Made by a program: the position numbers and the translations under genes
Notes under the pieces: generated by a model
What the model saw: the letters and a program-made list of their open reading frames with translations, nothing else
Database searches by the model: none
What the model was told of the DNA's origin: nothing
From: Haemonchus contortus
Taxonomy: Eukaryota > Nematoda > Chromadorea > Rhabditida > Trichostrongylidae
Assembly (NCBI GenBank): GCA_000469685.2
Contig: LS997567.1
Location: 12,732,153-12,796,152, forward strand
DNA length: 64,000 nt
Direction: 5' to 3'
Shown here: positions 33,291-45,314 of the stretch, piece by piece
Layout: every line of letters starts with the position of its first letter
Position numbering within the stretch: the first letter of the stretch is position 1

Positions 33291-33457
33291 GGTTCCCCCA
33301 TCAAGACCTTGATTGATACCCCAAACTCTACATCCTCGTAGTGGTGCCTCCTATGGTCCTCCAGGGGCGTTTTAGGCAAAGCGGATATTTCTATTGCTTC
33401 TGATGCTGTTGGGACGACGTCTTTCAATGCATTCCCTCCAACAGAGCAGGAGTACAC
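33265..33457 (-). pseudogene. GIY-YIG fragment, copy 3 (inverted)
   Basis: The minus frame reads LPKTPLEDHRRHHYEDVEFG then VSIKVLMGEPTT, matching the middle of copies 1 and 2 but in reverse orientation, with an unrelated YSCSVGGNALKDVV lead. The three copies make a small inverted cluster between Pao and Ty3 remains. Confidence 0.7.
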
Positions 33458-33606
33458 ATATCCATCGCCATTTTGCCCATACTTACCTCGACAGCGGAAA
33501 AATAGACCGAATGGGCCTTTGTCGTCGCCGTTCGTCGTAGCTATGCAAACAACGCAACAAACGCTTGCCTGATTTCGCCGTTGCCCGTTTTTCCTTCTTG
33601 TTGTGG

Positions 33607-35087
33607 TTACTCTTGGTGGACTTTCAACTTCGATCGGACTACAATTAGCGGACTACAATCAAATAGAATTCGAATGGGTTCTTCCTTCTCATTTATATTA
33701 GATATCAGCGCTGAATTGCCGCTGGTCTCGATAACGCTGTATGGCTCCACCCAAGGTTCGCTTAACTTTGGGTAATTCTTACCAGCTTTTTCTCTAGGAA
33801 GCTTCAAGAACACTCTGTCTCCTACTTTTGGCAGTTTATCACCATCGACCTTGTTCCGCTTGTCCTATCCATTTTTCATACACGTCTTATACTTGTCGTT
33901 AAGCTCTTTGGCGCGCTCCTTTGCTAACTGAATGCCTGCCAGTAGCTCATGCTTATAGTCATCTGTATCGATGTGATGGAAGGAAAGCTGGTCGCGAGGA
34001 ATCACATCGGATGGTCGGTCAGGATCGAACGCGTGTAGTAAATAGAACGGACTTTTCCCTATGGCGCCATGTGGAGAAGAGCTGTAGGCGTAAACCGTCA
34101 TAGGTAATAGTAAATCCGAATCGGCTGGAACTACAGTTTTCTTCTGCAACATCCTCGTCAATGTTCCGATAACCCGTTCTGTCATACCGTTCTCGCGGGG
34201 TTTGTGCCCTTTTGTTGCGCCCTGTTCAATACCTGTTATTTCACAAATGCCTAACAACACTGAATCCATAAATTCGGGGTCTTGGTCTGAGTGTATCTGC
34301 TTGGGCCACCTGCACCCGTCGCATATCCATCTCTCGAAGAACGCTTGAGCCACCGTTTTGGCGGACTTGTTCGGAATAGGGTAAGCACACACAAACCTTG
34401 AGAAGTTATCGATCACCACTATTGCATACTTGTTGCCTCTCTCAGTCAACCCGTACTCCACCAAGCCTAGGCCTACGAGATCATACGGTGCGTTTGTAAT
34501 TAACTGCACCAAGGAAGGAGTGAGGATTTGGTGGGTTCTAGATAAAAACAGCTTGGACAACCTTTTGACCCTTTTGCAATATCGCTTCCCATTCCTTTCC
34601 AAAATACTGACTTTTTGAGCTGACGATACAGCTTCATTCCATTAAGGTGTCCTGCCCTTGCACCTCCATGCGCTTCCTCAAATAGGACCTTCCTTTTTGA
34701 CTTTGGCACCACTCTTACTAATGTGTTCTCACACAACACTTTGAAGTCGCCGTTGTCGATGCAGAAATCTGCAACCCTGAACCGCTGTGCAATCCTCGAA
34801 AGCTTGACGTCCATGTACTCTTGTTTTTGTGTCACATCAAGGATAAGCTGCTTGTAGTCAGGATCTTCTTTTAGTTCCTTTAGCCACTCACTATCTTTTT
34901 CCCCTATTTCACAAAATACCATGTAATTTCCTGAGGTTGTAGGCACAGTTTCTGACAGTTTCGCGGCACTTCTTGATAACGCATCAGCCACAGCGTTTGC
35001 TTCGCCTGATATGTTCTCAGTTTCCAGTTTATATTTTTTAACTTCCAAAGCCCTTCTCAGAACGCAGCGGACACATTCGTTCTCTTG
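33607..35087 (-). pseudogene. Ty3/gypsy element 4: RNase H end and integrase
   Basis: On the minus strand the RNase H tail (ALEVKKYKLETENISGEANA then VADALSRS) leads to integrase: a zinc-domain end GCPSCFYLEPTKSS, then YAIVVIDNFSRFVCAYPIP, IHSDQDPEFMDS and GHKPRENGMTERVIGTLTR. The second D and the E are 35 residues apart (DD35E). The first catalytic D region reads GLGLVEYG, apparently D-to-G. The frame 34602-33865 is open for 245 codons. The C-terminus (PWVEPYSVIETSGNSALIS) ends at 33607. The upstream half of the same element is at 40742-41462. Confidence 0.9.
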
Positions 35088-36113
35088 AAGGTTCAGTTCA
35101 CGATAATTTTGGGTAATCCAGATTATGACGAAAATGGATGATAAGATAAAAAATAGTGCGATGAAGGCAAAGGAACTGCGTGAATCGGTGTTTCCAAAGT
35201 GAAAAGAGGCTTCGAAAAATCGTTAAAAAGTGGGCTGGACCAGAGTGAGACTAGAAAATGAAGAAGAGTGGGGCGTTTGAACGGGCCATCCAATGTGGGT
35301 CATTGCGTACGTGCGGGTCGTGGTGCAAGTACAGTAGCGCTCAAAGGTCTTCGGTGAAATGGTTCTTCAGCCGTACTTTTCAGTCGTAACTTCTTTCCTA
35401 CTGGATCTAGTCAAGCGAAATTTCTATATTTTGAGCGTGGATGTATTGTGAATATTTACCACTATTAACTTGCAGTCTGATCATGTTCTAGATATTCCAA
35501 AGGGCATGAACTCGAAATCGACTGAAAATACAGATGATGGTCCTTCTAGAATCTCTTTCCTTTTTATCATGTCAAAAGTGTACGAGCGGTAACGCCGGTC
35601 ACAGTAGATGAGAAAAACGCACAGAAGGTGCGAATGAGTGCAGACGCCAACAACTTTAGTTTTAGAGAAACGTGCTACCGCAACAAACACCTTACTCTAC
35701 CTGTGGATATTGCAGTTTTGCGGTGAAATGGGGTGGGGTAGGGTGAAATATGGACATATCCAAATTTCGTGTGATTCGGTCTACTAAGAAAAAAAGTTAT
35801 GAACGAAAAAGCGTCAAAGCATTTCACCGAAGACTTTTGAGCGCTACTGTAAGTGAAAAGTGGCAAAAACAGCTCACCTTGTTCAGCCTCTCATAGTGGG
35901 AAATTAAAAGAGGGATCGCGGCAGCAAAAAGAATAACAGAGGAGAAAAGAATGGAAGAAAAACATCTCTCCATCACTCGGCGATCAGCTGATGTGGGTCC
36001 TAGAACGAATAACTGCAATCTGTATCGGCTCGACACTCGTCTGACGTGACATCGATCGAGGGGCGGGAAAGCCCCGCGAGCCAGGAACAGAAAATTATTG
36101 TAAACTGTGCCTC
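35087..36113. mobile_element. TIR element, family A, copy 3, host to a MITE
   Basis: The left end GAAGGTTCAGTTCACGAT.. and right end ..TAAACTGTGCCTC are inverted, and 7-base TTCTCTT occurs just outside both ends (35080-35086 and 36114-36120), a possible target duplication. Removing the nested 518-bp MITE leaves about 0.5 kb that matches copy 1 (cactcggcgatcagctg, cgtctgacgtgacatcgat) in inverse orientation. Confidence 0.75.
35332..35849. mobile_element. Family B TA-MITE, copy 1 (complete)
   Basis: TA flanks bound CAGTAGCGCTCAAAGGTCTT at the left and its near-perfect inverse (ending 35849) at the right; the TIR is about 30 bp. The 518-bp body is non-coding. TA targeting and CAGT ends fit a Tc1/mariner-mobilised MITE. 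Copies 2 and 3 are at 49962-50469 and 57568-58088. Confidence 0.85.
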
Positions 36114-36443
36114 TTCTCTTTTGTGCCAATTCTCGTGTGTGTGTCCGTACCGTGCGGTTGCGTTTCTCTGGGCTCCGATAACTACCGCGTGATATGGTTA
36201 TTCGTAGGTCGAATTTGCTATTTTCTCTTGAAATCCGACTTTTTTTGTTGATTACCAACTATCGAAGCTACTGATAGTGGGACGAGTGTGAGCGTGAGAC
36301 ATTTTGTAACCACTTTAGGTTTTTGGGTCAACAACGACACTTGTTTTGGTAGTTTCAACGCTTTGAATTAACGCCAAATTCGGCTCACGTGGCGTTTGAT
36401 AGTGAATTAACCTGTTTGCTCTTAGTTCTCGGTAGTTGTAGAT

Positions 36444-37113
36444 ATGGCTGGTAAAAGACCCTCATAAAATTCAGAAACGGTGTCTCAGAAATCGCGGAAA
36501 GTTACCGGTGTGGCACTTGATCAGTCCATTCAATGCGAAACCATCGACTATCGGAATTGCTCGGTCTCTGATCTTTTAGACTCGATGTTGGAACGTAACA
36601 CTGACCCAGTAATTATAGCGATGATTCATGCTTTGCAAGATTAGATAGTCCACACAATTTCTAACACTATTGAAGAAGATCGAAAAAGTAGAAGTATAGT
36701 CGTTGCTGGATTACCGGAAGAACCTCGTGAACTTCGGGCCTCACGACGTCAAAGTGAGTTAGAAGACAAGATCACAGATATATTGGACATTCTTGATGTT
36801 GAGTGTAGGCCGCAGACTGTATACCGGAAGGGTATGTAGTCAAAAAAACAGGCTAGTGAAAGTCATACTGCCTTCTAGGAGCCACCGGCGGAAAGTTTTT
36901 GCTAATGCACGTTTATTGAGACAGTCAGGGATGTCTGAAGTTTTCATAAGACGTAGCATGTCGCCTGAGGAAAGAGAAACGGAAACCGAACTCAGGCAAG
37001 AGGCTCGCGAGCGGAACAAGGCTGCAAATAGAAGGGATTGGGTAGTGTATAAAGGTGAGCTAAAGAAGGTGAGTGAAATGCCTCCCAGACAGGAACCGGG
37101 AAACCGACAATGA
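36444..37113 (+). pseudogene. CR1-like ORF1 pseudogene
   Basis: The ATG at 36444 opens MAGKRPS then a stop; further on LDSMLERNTDPVIIAMIHAL, SIVVAGLPEEPRELRAS (RNA-binding-fold start) and, after a shift, KVFANARLLRQSGMSEVFIR and SMSPEERETETELRQEARER. The order esterase-less coiled coil, RRM-like fold and basic tail is typical of CR1-clade ORF1 nucleic-acid chaperones. Two stops (at about 36465 and 36641) and one shift are present. Confidence 0.75.
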
Positions 37114-39760
37114 CGCATGGTGCTTCTTCTCTGATCTCGTGTTACTTACTAAATTCGCGAAGCTTAGTTAATAAAATACCCCTGTTGCACTCCTTCTTGA
37201 CCATTCGCAATCCCGACATGCTTTTGATCACTGAAACTTGGCTCGACAAAAAGATTTTGAACTCGGAATTTCTAGGAGGTTTGAATTATATCATTTTGCG
37301 ATCAGATAGAAGTCATGGAAGAGGTTGAGGAGTTTGTGTCATCATCAAAAACCAAATTTTATGAGCACACGCTTGAAGTCGTTCAAAGGTCTACTTTCTG
37401 ATGTACTATGTTTTGATATTGTTTCTGAATGTACTGCTATACCTATACGATTCGTACTTGTTTATCGGCCGCCGCACTCTTCATTTGAAAATGACGGTTT
37501 GCTGATGAGGTTTTTCGTGTTGTAGACTGAAGCAGTGGGTTTTGTCAGGTAACAGAGGGGATTCAGTTTTGGATCTGATTCTGACCTCAGGAGTTTCGAC
37601 TGAAAATATTGAAATACCTCCTCCTCTTGGAAACTCTGATCGTAATATTGGTAAGTTCCAACTGGACTTTATGGGTAATGAGAGCTTTAACCTACCCACG
37701 CTGATTTCAGCAGAGTAGATTATGATGCGTTTGGTACTGCCTGTACGCAGTGAACTGGAATCAACTCTTTGATGGATTTGATTCGGTTGAAGATTTATAC
37801 AGCACCTTTATGGGTAATGAGAGCTTTAACCTACCCACGCTGATTTCAGCAGAGTAGATTATGATGAGACTGCCTGTACGCAGTGAACTGGAATCAACTC
37901 TTTGATGGATTTGATTCGGTTGAAGATTTATACAGCAGATTCTGCATGGTTCTATATGACTGTTTCTCAGTATTGGTACCTTTCCCCTATTCAAGAGGTG
38001 CTGGGTAACAATACCCAAAACCATAAGAAATCTGATTGACCAGAAATCAAGGCTTTTCCGTAAACTGCATGATCCTCTGTCCAGTAACCTTTTTAAAAGT
38101 ATGCTCCGACATTAACCATCACATTAAAAAGTATCTAGCTTATCGGGAGCGTTGCTTATGTGATCGGAAAGACTCTGCATTCTATGCACATCTTAGAAAA
38201 AATATTAATGGGTCTCCAACCCTTCGTTCACGATAGACGAAAATGGACAACCTCTTATTTCGAATAGGGACGAAGCCATAACCCTTGGTAAATATTTTGC
38301 AGCTGTATTCAACAGATGTGAACACGGCTCAGACAGAGTTGACCAACTCAATCTACCCGTTAGTCACAATCCACCCGATAGTTTTCCAGACTTTACCATC
38401 CAGCTCTGCGATGTGTTGAGGATTATGAAGAAGCTGAGCTCCTCGTATTCGGCTACCTATGATGGCATTCCCCAGATTGTGCTTCGAAAGTGTTGTTATG
38501 CACTCCAGTTTCCCGTCGCGTTTATATTGAATGCATCGCTTTTATTCGGTGAAGTCCCCAGTGTATGGAAGAATGCATTGGTAACTCCCATTCCTAAGGT
38601 TGCCGGCGCTAGTAAGCCATCTCATTTCAGGCCGATTAGTATTTGTCCTGTGGCGGGGAAAATCCTTGAAAAACTTATTTACGAGAAGTTACTTGTTTGG
38701 CTGAAGAAAAGAGGGGGTAAAGCAGTTGAGCAGCATGGGTTCATGCCCGCAGTCTCTACTATGACGCTCTTATCTGACTCGCTCTATGACTGGCTATTAG
38801 CCCTTAACAGTAGGAAATCTGTTGATGTTATTTATTTGATCTGACCAAGGCATTCGACAAAGTATGTCATCGCAAACTTGTCAGAAAGCTGGACGCTATG
38901 GGTATTCATGGTCGATTTCGGGCCTGGCTCGGTTCGTATCTTGCGGAGAGGTATATGACGGTCAAGGTCGTAAATGAGATTTCAGATAAGCTTCCTTGCA
39001 CCAGTGGTGTCCCGCAAGGCGGGGCCCTTTCTCCTCTGTTATTCCTAATATACACTGCCGATTTGCCGGATGCCCTCAAAGTCCATCCCAGTGTCAACAT
39101 CAAAATGTTTGCAGATGATATCAGAATATATTGTACGTATGCCAGCCATGAGGAAGCTACATCACATAGGTGGCCAAGCTTAGCCATAGAGGAGATGTTG
39201 GACTGGTGTAACCAATGGGATATCCCACTCAACCTTGTTAAAACCACTCATTTGCACCTAGGCTCCTGTTCACCAAGGTCATACCAAATTGCGGGTGTCT
39301 CAATAAGAAGAGAATCTGCAGTCAACGACCTTGGACTTCCAGAAAATAACTTGTTGAGCTTCAATGACTATATCACTGCTGTTGCAAGAAAAGCTCTCAG
39401 CTCACTCTTTGTGATCCTGAGGATGTCCATAGTAAAGATCCTGCTCTACTAGTTGAAAACCTTTGTACTACCTAAATTAGAATATGGTTCCGTTGTGTGG
39501 AGCCCATTCTTGAGAAAATATGTATACTGTTTAGAGAGAGTACAAAAAATCTTTGAATTGTGTTTTATCGTTGCTTCCCAATCCTAATTATCCACAGGTT
39601 CTTCCACCTTACAAAGACAGGCTTGACAGGTTAAGCATGAAAAGTTTAAAGTATAGGCGTATATTCAATGATCTAGTTTTTGGCTTCCGAATCATCAAAC
39701 GAGAAATCAAAATGTAAGCCAGTAAATTCTGGATATTCCGGCCATACCGGAGGAGTGGAG
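37110..39760 (+). pseudogene. CR1-like ORF2: endonuclease and RT pseudogene
   Basis: The endonuclease start is CYLLNSRSLVNKIPLLHSFL and LLITETWLDKKILNSEF, then a stop at 37326. A 139-bp tandem duplication spans 37667-37940. RT begins at about 38413: FRPISICPVAGKILEKLIYE, VEQHGFMPAVST, then after a shift DLTKAFDKVCHRKL, SGVPQGGALSPLLFLIYT and the catalytic MFADDIRIY (FADD at 39108-39119). The frame ends at 39450, followed by LEYGSVVWSP and a short C-terminal tail. Nicking and copying of target DNA would be its role. Confidence 0.85.
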
Positions 39761-40736
39761 ATGGGTATTCTATTCATTATAAGAGGCTGCAGAGAAGTTG
39801 TTCCACTACGGTTTTCAACTCTTTCCTTTTTCGTTTCGCGCGTTGGATACGCTTACTGCCGCATAGTCTTCTTTTATGAAATCTTCATTACAGTTTCGAG
39901 CACAGTTAAGGAAAACCAACATCTTGGAAGTTCTCAGAATGCAAGATGTCGATTAACGCATAAAAGTACACAAGTAATGGAAGTTGCTCGGCTATTTCTG
40001 GTGCATGGTGGTTGTGGCGTCACGAGTTCCTTGCATGTGAAATCGATGCCGCTGTTCTTATATATGTCGGGCTTCTCAGTTATTAATGGTTCAACTACTC
40101 CATTACAATTACTGTGTCCTATTTTATGTGTGTGTGTAGTCAGTTTTATTGTGCTTAATTGTGCTTGTATTCTTTGTGTTGCATGACGACCAAGCTGGTG
40201 AGGACCAGAGGTAAACTAAATTATTTGCTCACTACACAACTTAAGGACCCTCCATTCACAGTTGGTGTTGTTCGCTTTGCTTGCGAGTGGTATCTGGCTT
40301 CAGTGCTACCCCCGCTTGCCAATTCCATGTGGGTGGCCGGTAAATCCGTGTCTCGAGGGTTTAGCGGGTCCCTATGACCCCGGTTGTGGCGAAGGGCATC
40401 ATAGCCGGCTGATGTGGGTCCCACTCCAAGCAAGTGCTTCTTGCTTCAAGGCTAACTGCGCCAGCTGCTTGGTTTACACACTTATTGTCACTAAATTATT
40501 ATACTACATTTTGTGAAATTGGTTACCCCTGTGTCAGTTCTCCAGCTCTCGTCTTGCGCTACACTCAAGCTTTCATAACCATCGTTGCTAGTTCGCAATG
40601 CTCAATTCTAGGTATACTAGAGTTACTAGATGGGGGTAATTAGTTCTTTCAGTTTGAGTTTTTGTCTTTACGCATCATATTTATGTTTTTGACGGCATGT
40701 CGAATGACGTACTAAACAGTAAACAATAAACACGTC
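39761..40736 (+). repeat. CR1-like 3' tail ending in AATAAAC repeats
   Basis: The tail from about 40465 to 40736 reappears inverted at 60265-60606. The shared part includes cagttctccagctctcgtct, cattcgacat and, at the very end, two to four copies of a 7-base AATAAAC unit. That is the signature of a non-LTR element using a short-tandem-repeat 3' end. Confidence 0.8.
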
Positions 40737-40741
40737 AAGGG

Positions 40742-41462
40742 CTGATGATCCGTCCGCACGATAGTTCGCAACCAGTACACGGAAAAAGGAAACTTCTTCG
40801 AGGCAAAGACTACAGCTAACGATTCGAGGCCAGCGATGTGGTAATTATTCTCTGCTTTCGTCAAAACCTTCGACTCGAACATTGTCGGATGGAGAAAGCG
40901 GTCGTCTCCTTCCTGACAGAGCGCCGCTAAAATCCCTTCACCAGATGCGTCGGTATTATTTATGAAGACCTACTTCCGTTCTCGGTTGCTGCCATATTTG
41001 GTTGGGAAAGGACAGGCGTGCCCGCTAGATCTTGAAAACGCTGTGTTCAGGGGCCCAATTCCAGGCACTTTTGGTAGGGACATTGTGCGGATGTAAGCCC
41101 TCAGTGAAACTCAGTAGTCTCGCCTGTGGCCGATGATCTGACAATTGACATGTCCCGCACTCTCCTCTCGGCGTAATCTCGGAGTACGGTCGGTGCGATG
41201 GCGTACAGGTCCTTGAGATACGCCTCTGTGACAATTTGTCATTTGACTGGTGTGCTTCAATCGTATTATACTGTCTTAGTGACTCAGGCTGTTCTTGAGC
41301 TGCGCCGTGGCGATTATCTCCTTCCACGAGGGCCATCGCCTTTCTTTGCTGGCCCAATTCTTCCACTTCCTGGCGCAGTTGCTCAATCTGTAAATCCTTT
41401 TGTATTAGTTGCTGTCGAAACTCATCAGATGTCTTCTTCTTCCAGCCTTCTGATGATGGCAC
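40742..41462 (-). pseudogene. Ty3/gypsy element 4: gag-like coil and RNase H
   Basis: The minus strand begins with an open frame (41462-41025) with a strong coiled coil, FRQQLIQKDLQIEQLRQEVE, probably gag. After a deletion it shows RNase H: TDASGEGILAALCQEG, AENNYHIAGLESLAVVFASK and IVRTDHQPL, cut exactly where the LINE tail starts. The following codons are at 35087 and below (VLRRALEVKKY), proving one element split by insertion. Protease and RT are missing. Confidence 0.8.
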
Positions 41463-41469
41463 AAATGGA

Positions 41470-41940
41470 ACACATGAGGTTTTGGTTTCTCAAAAAGAAT
41501 AACGGATTTTTGCTCAGAAACGAAGAGAACACTGTTCAAGTGGTGTGATTTCTCCAGTAAGCATTAGTCGAACTTGATAATATCGCAAAAAAATCCGAAT
41601 TTTTAGTGTGGCTCATCTCAAGACTTTTGCACTTCCGCTCCTCATTCCACTTCCACGGAAATTAAAGATGATGAGTGCGACAGATCTGTCTCACGCCTTG
41701 TCTTCACTGTGGTAAAATTAATGATGCTCAGAAGACTTGAATTTGATGTCATGTGTGGTTATTTAGCATTTAGTTGATTATTACATGTATCTTTTTGCTT
41801 CATCGGTTCGGTAGTGTGAGAGGAGTATCCTTCCAAAGTGCTCCAGTTGCTGTGAATATCCTTATTCAAAGAGGTGCACCCGATATACGAGCATTTCAAT
41901 CGTTTTGCCGATAGTGCAGGAAACAGTCCAAGATTTCATA
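41470..41940. other. No gene recognised
   Basis: Non-coding sequence between two oppositely oriented Ty3 remnants. It may hold LTR or gag leftovers of either, but no repeat pair was seen. Confidence 0.35.
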
Positions 41941-41949
41941 AGCTTTTAT

Positions 41950-44900
41950 TTGATCTCTTGGATACAGGAGCGTCCCTCTTCTTGTGTGAAAAGGCCATAA
42001 CTGGGCTTAATCCAGCAACTATTTTCTGTGTTCCTTGTGGCTAGGGAAGGCCACCTAGGCAGTGGGAGCTGTAAAGCTAATTGAGAAGCTTTTAGGATAC
42101 ATTTGTTGATCGCAAAACAAGGGGATGCAAGCCCTCATGCCACGCTTGCGAGCCCAGCGTTTTGCCTATTGCGCTCTCTCTTCATATCTTGCTTAGCAAC
42201 TTTACCCCGATTAATGCTCGGCAAAACCCTATATCATGTAGGAAATGTTCCCGTAACTTTGTTCCCAGAATTGTTTCGCAGATTTTGAATGTGGATTTGA
42301 TATCAGCGTTCAAAAAGTTGAATGTGGGTATACATCTCATCTTTGACCCTTTGACTACAGTGCGGATTTCAACGTGACGCGCTCATGGAACCACGTTCCC
42401 AACAAATCGCTGAATCCAGTAAACCAGTGAAAGAATTTAGCAATTGTTAAGAAACAAGAAAGTTTGGTGGCACACAAAATAAGTGCCAATGTTCCATGCG
42501 CCAGTCGTAGTGGCACACACCGGTGGGTGCCATTGTCGTCAAAGGGTTAATGGCCGCTGCGACCCTTCCCCTGTCAGTATTTATAAAAGCAAAAAATTAG
42601 AAAGTTTCGCTTCATTTATGAATTATTACTCACAACACTTTTCAGGGCTTGTGCTCTATTTTCCTTTGGCTCAGTTCCTCATCAGTATTCGGTTAGAAGT
42701 TGCTACTGGGCTAATCTAACTCTTTAAAGAATCGTGCAGTCTGACGCGATGTTAAAGCACTTTAGCACCATATTTGTTTGAAACTTTAGTTCGGATTGTA
42801 TTGACCCGCCGAACATGAATATGGAACATTAGGCTTGACGGCATCTGGCTCTAATGTCATAGGGGTCTCAAAGATGTAAGGTGGTGCTCACATAATTTGA
42901 ATGCAGTACCTGAATAAATACAGTATTGGTGTCCAGATGATCGAACTAGAAAGTAGTTTTTAATGAGTTCATTGGTTGGCGAAAATGTTTGGGCGTCTGC
43001 GCTCATGGCACACATGCTAGAAGCTATCTAGCATAGAGCGTCGAACCTATATTCAGCACAGAAACGAAAATTCAGTATGGGCACTCGACTCTTACAGTAA
43101 TCCGGTACGGCATAGCCCCATTTTAATACCCAAATTCTCACCCGTTACATATACGTTGCGTCGAAAAGGGGTCTTGGGCAAGGACAGGGATGGGTGATGA
43201 GGAAGCTAGGGGGTTACTGTAAGATCCGGGTGCACCTACTGAGTTTTCGTTTCAGCAGCTACCTTCCGCGTTTGTTTTCCGCCATGAGACCTTAAAGGCT
43301 GCCTGGCTGATCGCCGTTTTGTAAATTTTCGGTTTCATACGGATGAATACTGTTGAGGTTACTGCGACCGCAGCTGGACTTGTTTTATTATCATCTCCCT
43401 AGAGGCATGCTAAAAGTGGATGGGCTACACATCGCGGCATCTATCAGTTTGTCTACTTACTTTTTGGGCTCCGCAATGCTAGGGCTTACTTCTGCAGGGT
43501 AACGTCACGTTTTTTGACCTATCCCCGAGACAATTGTATCGGCTATCTCGAGGACATTGCTATCTTTGACGAAATCTCTGCAATTCTTACAAACTCGCAC
43601 AGCGAAAAATCAAGGCTACCCAAGAAATGCCACCACCGTCTTCAACCATAACCGCTTTTGGGTATGACTAAATTCATTAAGATTTCGCGGTGATCGCAGC
43701 TCTCCTGTATGGCTTGTGTAAGAACAAGGTTTTCATGGGCTCAGGCTCAAGCTTTTTCCCATTTCAATTCAGCCTTGATTAATTGTCCTTGCTTGGCATT
43801 TTAACAAAAAATTCTACTTCACACGGATCGTAGTAACATAGCAGTAGGAGCAGAATTGCTGCATTCAGGATACAGCTTTTCCATCTTCAGTGACCGGCTA
43901 CTTAAGCAAGACGCTATCGTCCGCTCAGCAGAAATAGGGCCCTGTCCACACTGAACATTTGTTCGCGACCAGTGCTCTCCTATTTTTCCGAACTACAGTC
44001 TACGGAAACCACACCCGCATCTTCTGTGATCATCACCCATTTACGTTCCTTCAACGCCACTGTAAAGTCCACGACAATCTCGCTCTCAATTCTTGCAGGA
44101 TGCATACTTAAGTCAAAACTTTACCTCTACTACTCCAATCCAGATGTCTTCCGGCAACTGTCAGCTCGCCCAGCCTTAATAGTAATTCCATAGTTGTGCG
44201 AGCCGATATGCATTTCCTTTCACGACAGTCCGTCGGCATGAGGCCACTTCGACTGTAAAAGGACGTTCGCTAAAATTTCTCATCGTTTTTCACCGGCCCA
44301 GAATGAGAGAAGATGTGTTCAAATACGTCCATTCCTGCGACGCTTGTCAACAGAAACGTTCTCACGCTTTGGCTCGTGATGACCTGATTATATACGCGTG
44401 CGACCTTGGTTGGTACACTAATGCCTGATAGCGCTTTTCACTCCGCCTCCAGGAGCCGAAGGGAAGAGAACACCAACTCCGTCAACTCCGTCATTTCAGT
44501 GCACAGCAGCACCAATGACACTTATTTCTCCCATATGCTTGGACGCACCCCTCTTTATCACTGATCTACTCATCCGCCATGGCATGGTCAGCTACATCTC
44601 CTCTAGCGAGCAGCATCTATAATGAATCGCCAGTCGAATCCCTACATGCGGCCTTTGTTCACGCCTATGGATACAACTTCGAAGGCAGTATGCGCATGAT
44701 GCGTGAATACGACAAAACTGACTTACCAACATCGGCTAATCTTGGTGGCGATTGAGTATATCTCCACGAACTCGCCTAGAAGCATGGCCTCTCTCCGAAA
44801 TCATGTTTTCCCTGGAAGCGACACCTCACTATCCGCGCCACAGTCTCTTGCGAAACGGTATGCCTTAATTAAGTTGAGTGAATTCCTTGACGGGAGGCGG

Positions 44901-45000
44901 AATCCATTAGTGCCTTCCTGCAGGTGGTGGTAGGATACACGCGCGTAGTCACTTCGCCCTCCACCACTAAAGGGACACCAACTACATTTACTGTTTTAAC
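41950..45000 (+). mobile_element. Ty3/gypsy element 3 (another lineage), heavily decayed
   Basis: Plus strand in order: protease LLDTGASLFLCEKAI (41955-42000), RT FVYLLFGLRNARAYFCRV and CIGYLEDIAIFDE (43445-43570), RNase H HTRIFCDHHPFTFLQRHCKV (44010-44070), integrase finger GHFDCKRTFAKISHRFSP..HSCDACQQKRSHALARD (44241-44385), and integrase C-terminal LIRHGM, ESLHAAFVHAYGYN and GLSPK.CFPWKR segments (44560-44830). Stops and shifts are everywhere; YLDD is YLED. The order is the standard Ty3 order. Confidence 0.85.
42050..43430 (+). other. Protease-RT spacer, no motif; shares a segment with 62.6 kb
   Basis: No coding motif is visible. The part 42240-42330 (ttgttcccagaattgtttcgcagatt) recurs at about 62680-62770 with related flanks, so it belongs to a dispersed element, perhaps this same Ty3 lineage. 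Confidence 0.4.
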
Positions 45001-45314
45001 ACACCAGTACAGTGCTCGTTTCACGGCGCAGGTGACTCCATCTTATACTTCCGTGGACGAGCATACTCTTTATTTTTCCCTTCTTTTTCTCTTATCCATC
45101 CGTTTCCTCCTAATGGCCATTCTCAATGCTGCTTCCTCATATCTTCTTCCATTGGAGTCTGATGTTAGCGGCCCTATATCATTGCCATAAATCACATGCA
45201 GTATTTCAGCTCGAAAAACTGTCTTGGGTCATGGACGATCCTATTCCATCGACTGCGTCCGCCGCCAGTACAGTGTCCTTAGTGTCCAGTCCAGTTCTGA
45301 GTCATTCGTAAACA

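Larger units (their letters stand above)
36121..40736 (+). mobile_element. CR1-like non-LTR retrotransposon (nearly full length)
   Basis: ORF1 (36444-37113) overlaps ORF2 (from 37110) by an ATGA, as in CR1/Jockey-type LINEs. ORF2 has endonuclease then RT, followed by about 0.95 kb of 3' tail that ends in AAACAATAAAC heptamer-type repeats (40715-40734) instead of poly(A). It lies inside the minus-strand Ty3 element 4, whose RNase H resumes immediately at 40742. The 5' end is near the family A element, so the exact start is uncertain. Confidence 0.85.

Noticed and set aside
44703..44933. 76-codon frame first taken as a separate gene
   Set aside because: Read with adjacent frames it gives the integrase C-terminal segments of Ty3 element 3, so it is a shifted part of that element.
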